The notes under the pieces were generated by a model. The model saw only the letters and a list, made by a program, of their open reading frames with translations. It was not told the DNA's origin and ran no database searches. The translations under genes and the position numbers were made by a program. From Cyclobacterium jeungdonense (GTDB lineage: Bacteria > Bacteroidota > Bacteroidia > Cytophagales > Cyclobacteriaceae), in the NCBI RefSeq assembly GCF_010994275.1, contig NZ_WMCD01000008.1, positions 124,001 to 188,000 of the forward strand: a stretch of DNA of 64,000 bases, in the 5' to 3' direction. Below are positions 58,837 to 64,000 of the stretch, piece after piece. The stretch's first letter is position 1; every line of letters begins with the position of its first letter.

Positions 58837-61101
58837 ATGAAGATCAGAAAAGAGGATGCATTAAATTACCATCAATTCAAGAAACCAGGGAAAATAGAAG
58901 TAATACCTTCGAAGCCCCTTTCCAGTCAACTTGATCTGGCCCTCGCCTACTCTCCTGGCGTAGCCGAGCCCTGCAAAGCCATACAGGAAGACCCGGATTC
59001 CATATACAAGTACACAGCCAAAGGCAACCTTGTGGCAGTTATTTCAAACGGTACTGCCGTATTGGGACTGGGAAATATCGGGCCGGAAGCTTCCAAACCA
59101 GTGATGGAGGGCAAGGGTGTCTTGTTCAAAAAATTTGCTGGAATAGATGTTTTTGATCTGGAAATTGACGAAAATGACCCGGACAGTTTAATCAAGATTA
59201 TTCGCTCGCTAGAGCCGACTTTCGGTGGGATTAATCTGGAAGATATCAAAGCTCCGGAGTGTTTTATCATCGAAAAGAGGCTAAAGGAATTGATGAAAAT
59301 CCCGGTCATGCACGATGACCAGCACGGAACAGCTATTATATCCGGAGCTGCCCTACTAAATGCCCTAGGGATGATCGGCAAACAGATAGAAGACATTAAG
59401 CTCGTCGTTAGTGGTGCCGGAGCAGCGGCGGTATCTTGCGCACGGTTTTACGTTGGTCTTGGTGTAAAACTGGAAAATCTCGTTATGTGTGACATCGAAG
59501 GTGTCATCCGGAAGGACAGGCCCGGGATAAATGAAATTCATCAAATGTTTGCCACCGACAAAGATTTTCACCATATCACGGAAGCCATGAAAGGGGCTGA
59601 TGTATTTTTGGGTCTTTCTGCCGGTAATATCATCAACCAGGAACAGGTTCAGTCCATGGCTGCCAATCCCATTGTATTTGCACTGGCCAACCCAACGCCT
59701 GAAATTAGCTACGAAGAAGCCATGGCGGCCCGAAAAGATATCATCATGGCAACGGGCCGGTCAGACTATCCTAACCAAGTCAACAATGTCATTGGTTTTC
59801 CCTATATTTTCAGAGGCGCGCTAGACGTGCGGGCCACGGGTATCAATGAAGAAATGAAACTGGCTGCTGCCTATGCGATCGCCAACCTTGCAAAAGAGCC
59901 GGTGCCTGATATCGTCAATAAAGCCTATGGTGAATCCAAATTGGCGTTTGGCAAAACATACCTGATCCCCAAGCCGTTGGATCCCAGGCTCATTACCACC
60001 ATAGCGCCGGCAGTAGCCAAGGCTGCCATGGCTTCCGGAGTGGCCAAAACTCATATTCAGGATTGGGAAGCCTATGAATTAGATCTGCAAGAACGAATAG
60101 GAATAGACCAGCGTTTGATGTCCCGCGTCATCGCCCGCGCAAAGAAAGAGCCCAAACGGGTCGTTTTTGCGGAAGCAGACAATCCCAAAATCCTGAAAGC
60201 AGCCCAGTTGATTCGGGACGAAGGAATCGGCGAGCCGATACTATTGGGTAATCGACAAAAAATCAAAAAACTGATCAAGGTAAACTCCCTGGACCTGGAA
60301 TCGGTAAACGTTATCGATCCCAACGAAGAAAAAGGTAAAATCAGGCAGTTTGGGGAGATTTTATACGACAAGCGCAAACGCAAAGGGCTGACTCCCCATG
60401 AGTCCAGAAAACTCATGAAAGACCGAAACTATTTCGGTGCCATGATGGTGGAGGTGGGTGAGGCTGATGCCCTGATATCAGGACTCACCAAAGATTATCC
60501 CCGAACCATATTGCCTTCACTCCATATTATTGGTGTGAAAAAAGGTGTTGACCGGGTAGCCGGCATGTATATCATGAATTCGGATAAAGGACCATTGTTC
60601 TTTGCCGACACAACGGTTAACGAAAATCCAACAGCCGATGAACTGGTGGAGATTATTGGACTCACTGCCAACGGTGTCCGGTTTTTCGATATTGACCCCA
60701 AAGTTGCCATTCTTTCTTTCTCCAATTTCGGATCGGCAAAAGGCACCGTCCCCACCAAAACAGCCCTGGCCACCCAAAAAGCAAAAGACCGATTTCCGGA
60801 ACTGATTATTGAAGGGGAAATGCAAGCCAATGTAGCTTTGGATGAAAGTATCCAAAAAGAAAATTACCCCTTTAGTGCACTGATCAATAATAAAGCAAAT
60901 ACACTGATCTTTCCCGACCTGGCCTCCGGAAACATTGCCTACAAATTGGTGTCAGAAATAGGAAATGCTGAAGCAATTGGTCCTATTCTATTGGGAATGA
61001 ATAAATCCGTCCACGTACTACAACTAGGAAGTTCGGTTCGCGAAATTGTCAACATGGTAGCCATTGCTGTAGTGGATGCCCAAAGTATCGAATCACCATG
61101 A
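58837..61101 (+). CDS. maeB: NADP-dependent malic enzyme fused to phosphotransacetylase-like domain
   Basis: This 754-residue two-domain protein has a malic-enzyme part at about 1-425: YSPGVAEPC with the catalytic Tyr, NGTAVLGLGNIGPEASKPVMEGK, metal and catalytic residues in HDDQHGTA, and the NAD(P) loop VVSGAGAAAVSC. A phosphate acetyltransferase-like domain (about 430-754; VVFAEADNPKILKAAQL, GEMQANVALD) closes it, as in MaeB enzymes. It oxidatively decarboxylates malate to pyruvate; the second domain senses acetyl-CoA and is thought not to be catalytic. The stop overlaps the ruvA start (ATGA). Confidence 0.96.
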   Translation: MKIRKEDALNYHQFKKPGKIEVIPSKPLSSQLDLALAYSPGVAEPCKAIQEDPDSIYKYTAKGNLVAVISNGTAVLGLGNIGPEASKPVMEGKGVLFKKFAGIDVFDLEIDENDPDSLIKIIRSLEPTFGGINLEDIKAPECFIIEKRLKELMKIPVMHDDQHGTAIISGAALLNALGMIGKQIEDIKLVVSGAGAAAVSCARFYVGLGVKLENLVMCDIEGVIRKDRPGINEIHQMFATDKDFHHITEAMKGADVFLGLSAGNIINQEQVQSMAANPIVFALANPTPEISYEEAMAARKDIIMATGRSDYPNQVNNVIGFPYIFRGALDVRATGINEEMKLAAAYAIANLAKEPVPDIVNKAYGESKLAFGKTYLIPKPLDPRLITTIAPAVAKAAMASGVAKTHIQDWEAYELDLQERIGIDQRLMSRVIARAKKEPKRVVFAEADNPKILKAAQLIRDEGIGEPILLGNRQKIKKLIKVNSLDLESVNVIDPNEEKGKIRQFGEILYDKRKRKGLTPHESRKLMKDRNYFGAMMVEVGEADALISGLTKDYPRTILPSLHIIGVKKGVDRVAGMYIMNSDKGPLFFADTTVNENPTADELVEIIGLTANGVRFFDIDPKVAILSFSNFGSAKGTVPTKTALATQKAKDRFPELIIEGEMQANVALDESIQKENYPFSALINNKANTLIFPDLASGNIAYKLVSEIGNAEAIGPILLGMNKSVHVLQLGSSVREIVNMVAIAVVDAQSIESP

Positions 61102-61700
61102 TCGCCTATTTAAAAGGAAAGCTTGCCTACATAGACCCTACCTATGTGATCATTGATATCCAGGGAATCGGGTACGAGGTTAAAATCTCCCTTACTACAT
61201 TCGGAAAGGTAAAGGAAGAAGAACAAACCTACCTGCATACCTACCAGCATATCAAAGAAGACGGTCATACCTTGTATGGATTTAAAGAACCCTCGGAAAA
61301 AAAAGCGTTTTTAGAATTGATCTCCATTAATGGTGTAGGACCGAACACCGGTTTGATGATCTTGTCCTCACTTAGCGTTGAAGAGTTGGAGCAGGCCATT
61401 TTACAAAACGATCACGCCACCATTCAGCGGGTAAAAGGGATCGGTGCAAAAACTGCCCAGCGCATCGTATTGGAACTTAAAGATAAAATTAAGAAAGAGG
61501 GGATTTCGACTGGAGACGGTTCGGCACCTGGCTTTATTCAAAGCAGCAATAAATTAAAACAGGAAGCGTTACAAGCCTTGATTACCCTTGGTTTTACCAA
61601 GGCGCAGGCGGAGAAAAATATCCTGACTGTTTTGAAAAAAAGTGGTCCTGATGTTTCATTGGAAGCATTAATTAAAGCATCTTTAAAGTCGTCATCATAA
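61098..61700 (+). CDS. ruvA: Holliday junction ATP-dependent helicase subunit RuvA
   Basis: This 200-residue protein has all three RuvA domains. The OB-fold is at 1-63 (MIAYLKGKLAYIDPTYVIIDIQGIGYEVKI-type start). The helix-hairpin-helix pair is at 70-130 (LISINGVGPNTGLMILSSL, RVKGIGAKTAQRIVLELKDK). The RuvB-binding domain III is at 150-200 (LKQEALQALITLGFTKAQAEKNI). It binds Holliday junctions and loads RuvB for branch migration in recombination. The start overlaps maeB by four bases, and sprA seems to begin 10 bases after its stop. ruvB is not nearby. Confidence 0.97.
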   Translation: MIAYLKGKLAYIDPTYVIIDIQGIGYEVKISLTTFGKVKEEEQTYLHTYQHIKEDGHTLYGFKEPSEKKAFLELISINGVGPNTGLMILSSLSVEELEQAILQNDHATIQRVKGIGAKTAQRIVLELKDKIKKEGISTGDGSAPGFIQSSNKLKQEALQALITLGFTKAQAEKNILTVLKKSGPDVSLEALIKASLKSSS

Positions 61701-61710
61701 CCAAGAAACA

Positions 61711-64000
61711 TTGGCCTTTACTTTCTCATATATTTTTTGGAGAATAAAGTCATTTCATCTGTCCAGCATTCTATTTCCGGGAGTGTTTAGTCTGATGTTA
61801 GGTATGTCTTATTCCGTAGCAAATGCCTATCAGGAGCCAGCTTCCGATACCATTCCTACTAAAATGGACACCTTAAACAAGAGAAAGGAATTACCTTCGT
61901 TTCTGCTTTGGGATGACCTCAATACGCAGCCTCTCTACCCCTATCAAAACCCATTTTTACGAAATAAATCTCCTTTTATCCTATCACCTAACCAAAATCA
62001 ACGGATTGAGGTGGAAGTAGATACGGCGGTTAATTACAGGATCTATCAGGACCTGGATTCTGGTTCGTTGGATCCAGGGTATTCACTGGACTTTGAGGAA
62101 TATTCCCGGATGCAGGAGTTGCGCATCCGCCAGGAATATTGGCGAAACCGCTCCAGAGGACTTGACGGAGAGAGTGCTGTTGGGGGCAGAGGACTCATTC
62201 CTCCCATTACCATGAGTCCTACCTTTGACCGGATATTTGGCGGAAACGAAATTACCATTGTGCCTACCGGAAATGTAAACCTGGATTTCGGGGGTATCTT
62301 CCGGAGAATTGATAACCCATCCATTCCCATCAGACAGCAACGCAATGGGGGGTTCAATTTCAATCAACAAATACAAATGAGCGTCAACGGCATGCTGGGG
62401 CAAAAAGTGAGGATTGGAGCAAATTTTGACAGCAACAATTCGTTTGATTTCGAAAACCAGCTAAAGGTGGAATATGCCGGCTTCGATGAGGACATTCTGA
62501 AAACCATAGAAATTGGTAATGTCAGCATGCCTATCCAAAACAGCTTGATTCAGGGTGCGCAAAACCTCTTTGGCGTGAAAACCCAGATGCAGTTTGGTAA
62601 ACTGTTCATGACAACCGTAGCTTCCACACAACGGGGACGAAGGGATGAAATTATTATTGAAGGAGGAAATCAAGGAAGGCCATTTGAAGTCCGAGCCTCC
62701 GCTTACGACGAAAACCGCCACTTTTTTCTAAGTCATTTTTTTAGAAACAACTATGAAAACTGGTTAAGGGGGCTTCCTCAGGTTTTGTCAGGAGTACAAA
62801 TTACCCGGGTAGAGGTCTACATAATGAACCGGGCCAATAACACACAAACGTTACGAAACTTCGCTGCCTTTATGGACCTCGGGGAAGGCCAGCGAATTTA
62901 TAATCCTGAAAACCCTGGCATCGGTCCCGGTAACCCCCAATCTCCCGCGGCCAACAGTGCCAACGAACTTTACAATACCCTAAGGAACAATACAGCATAC
63001 CGGGATTTCGAGACTGCAGCCACGGCCATCAGTTCTGATTTGGGTCTGGAAAGAGGCGTGGAATTTGAGCAAATCAATGGCGCACGTAAACTGGCCGAAA
63101 ACGAATACACCTTTCACCGGCAGTTGGGCTATTTCAGTTTGTCCCGGAAACTCCAAAACGATGAGGTTATTGCCGTATCTTACGAATACACCTATAACGG
63201 TCAAAGCTATAAGGTAGGAGAACTATCTGAGGATTATCAAAACAGGCCGGAAGACGATGTCATCTTCCTGAAAATGCTCCGCCCAGCGCGGATCAATACC
63301 CGAATTCCTACCTGGGACCTGATGATGAAAAATATTTACAACCTGAATGCCAATCAAATCCAAAAAGAAGGCTTTCAGCTTCAGGTTATTTACCGGGATG
63401 ACCGCACGGGTCTGGACAATCCCAGCTTGCTTGAAGGGCAAAATGTCAAAGACATCCCCCTAATTCGCCTCCTGAAACTGGATGACCTCAATCCGCAAAA
63501 CGATCCACAACCGGATGGTAATTTTGACTTCGTACAAGGCCTGACCATACGACCCGAGCAGGGGCTGGTAATATTTCCGGTGTTGGAACCCTTCGGGGAG
63601 ACACTTGAAGACTACTTTCTACCCTCAGAGGTTAACCTGATAGACAAATTTGTCTACGACACCTTATATCAAACTACCCAGGCGGATGCAGAACTGGTCA
63701 CACGTCTGAACAAATATTTCCTAAAAGGCAGCTTTACCTCGGGATCTGCTTCGGAAATCATGTTGCCCGGCTTGAATATCAGCGAAGGGTCCGTTTTGGT
63801 AACCGCCGGAAACATCCCACTTACGGAGGGAGTGGATTACACCGTCGATTACAATATCGGCCGGGTGGTCATTATCAATGAGGGCATTTTGCAATCGGGC
63901 AAAAGAATTAGTGTCAGTTTTGAAAAAGCCGATTTGGTCTCCTTTCAGACCCGAAGTTTGCTGGGCACCCGCCTGGATTACATGGTTAACGAAAATTTTA
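61711..64000 (+). CDS. sprA: Cell-surface gliding/T9SS protein SprA, 5' part
   Basis: The frame is open from the TTG at 61711 to the window end (about 763 residues); SprA proteins exceed 2000 residues, so about two thirds is missing. The N-terminus (FHLSSILFPGVFSLMLGMSYSVANA) is a signal peptide; an ATG at 61795 lies inside it, so TTG 61711 is preferred. SprA features are the PITMSPTFDRIFGGNEITIVP and NVNLDFGG blocks, the NQQIQMSVNGMLGQKVRIGANFDS strand, GVKTQMQFG and the RPARINTRIPTWDLMMKNIYNL segment. SprA is the 36-strand outer-membrane translocon of the type IX system needed for gliding and secretion. It follows ruvA by 10 bases. Confidence 0.93.
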   Translation, partial: MAFTFSYIFWRIKSFHLSSILFPGVFSLMLGMSYSVANAYQEPASDTIPTKMDTLNKRKELPSFLLWDDLNTQPLYPYQNPFLRNKSPFILSPNQNQRIEVEVDTAVNYRIYQDLDSGSLDPGYSLDFEEYSRMQELRIRQEYWRNRSRGLDGESAVGGRGLIPPITMSPTFDRIFGGNEITIVPTGNVNLDFGGIFRRIDNPSIPIRQQRNGGFNFNQQIQMSVNGMLGQKVRIGANFDSNNSFDFENQLKVEYAGFDEDILKTIEIGNVSMPIQNSLIQGAQNLFGVKTQMQFGKLFMTTVASTQRGRRDEIIIEGGNQGRPFEVRASAYDENRHFFLSHFFRNNYENWLRGLPQVLSGVQITRVEVYIMNRANNTQTLRNFAAFMDLGEGQRIYNPENPGIGPGNPQSPAANSANELYNTLRNNTAYRDFETAATAISSDLGLERGVEFEQINGARKLAENEYTFHRQLGYFSLSRKLQNDEVIAVSYEYTYNGQSYKVGELSEDYQNRPEDDVIFLKMLRPARINTRIPTWDLMMKNIYNLNANQIQKEGFQLQVIYRDDRTGLDNPSLLEGQNVKDIPLIRLLKLDDLNPQNDPQPDGNFDFVQGLTIRPEQGLVIFPVLEPFGETLEDYFLPSEVNLIDKFVYDTLYQTTQADAELVTRLNKYFLKGSFTSGSASEIMLPGLNISEGSVLVTAGNIPLTEGVDYTVDYNIGRVVIINEGILQSGKRISVSFEKADLVSFQTRSLLGTRLDYMVNENF

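Noticed and set aside
1..64000. tRNA, rRNA, riboswitch and replication-origin signals
   Set aside because: None was recognised on reading both strands. A covariance-model scan would be decisive; small structured RNAs could have been missed.

Overview
The window comes from a Bacteroidota genome, most likely order Cytophagales and close to the Cyclobacteriaceae. The reasons are a SusC/SusD pair, a type IX secretion (T9SS) type B sorting domain followed by a PorP/SprF gene, the start of sprA, the Bacteroidota-typical lipoproteins DUF4292 and DUF4837, and two promoters with the TTTG-N19-TATATTTG pattern used by the Bacteroidota primary sigma factor. No rRNA, tRNA, CRISPR array or intact transposase was recognised. 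The family placement is an inference from gene content.

Layout. 1-2.6 kb: end of an alpha/beta hydrolase, an MscS channel, and an ECF sigma factor with a membrane-protein partner. 2.6-13.3 kb: a gene-poor accessory region. Nearly all its genes are short, unrelated, single and on the minus strand (DUF998, YdeI/OmdA, CPBP protease, DUF6157, a terpene-cyclase-like protein, a lipoprotein, a small unknown, a methyltransferase). Decayed genes lie between them, with at least four kinds of non-coding repeat, including attC-like inverted repeats at gene ends. 13.3-18.2 kb: GH26 mannanase, LRR lipoprotein and a stand-alone CheB-like esterase. 19-21.2 kb: ffh and a DUF6508-like gene, divergent around a terminator-like hairpin. 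21.6-27 kb: a 1454-residue T9SS type B adhesin-like protein and its PorP/SprF partner. 27-31.3 kb: YfhO-family membrane protein, methyltransferase and glycosyltransferase, a surface-glycan cluster.

31.8-42.9 kb is a polysaccharide-utilisation-like operon: SusC, SusD, a c-type-cytochrome PSD1 protein (DUF1549/DUF1553 with an internal LamG-like domain), a DUF1501 protein and a Gfo/Idh oxidoreductase. It contains no recognisable glycosidase, lyase or sulfatase, so an oxidative route for its substrate is likely. 43-50.5 kb: two flippases, a glycosyltransferase, NADP isocitrate dehydrogenase, enoyl-CoA hydratase and dUTPase. 50.7-64 kb is a dense plus-strand core block: TPR protein, DUF4292 lipoprotein, EnvC-like protein, tatA-gatA, LysM lytic transglycosylase, DUF4837 lipoprotein, maeB, ruvA and the 5' part of sprA, which runs off the window.

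The most unusual element is a family of about 90-180 bp dispersed repeats, six copies at four loci. Copies start with an ATGAAATCGAGC-like segment and end in a TTATAAAC-like segment. They occur singly or as head-to-tail pairs, carry nested palindromes, and four of six keep the same short reading frame open. One copy ends three bases before the start codon of a glycosyltransferase gene.
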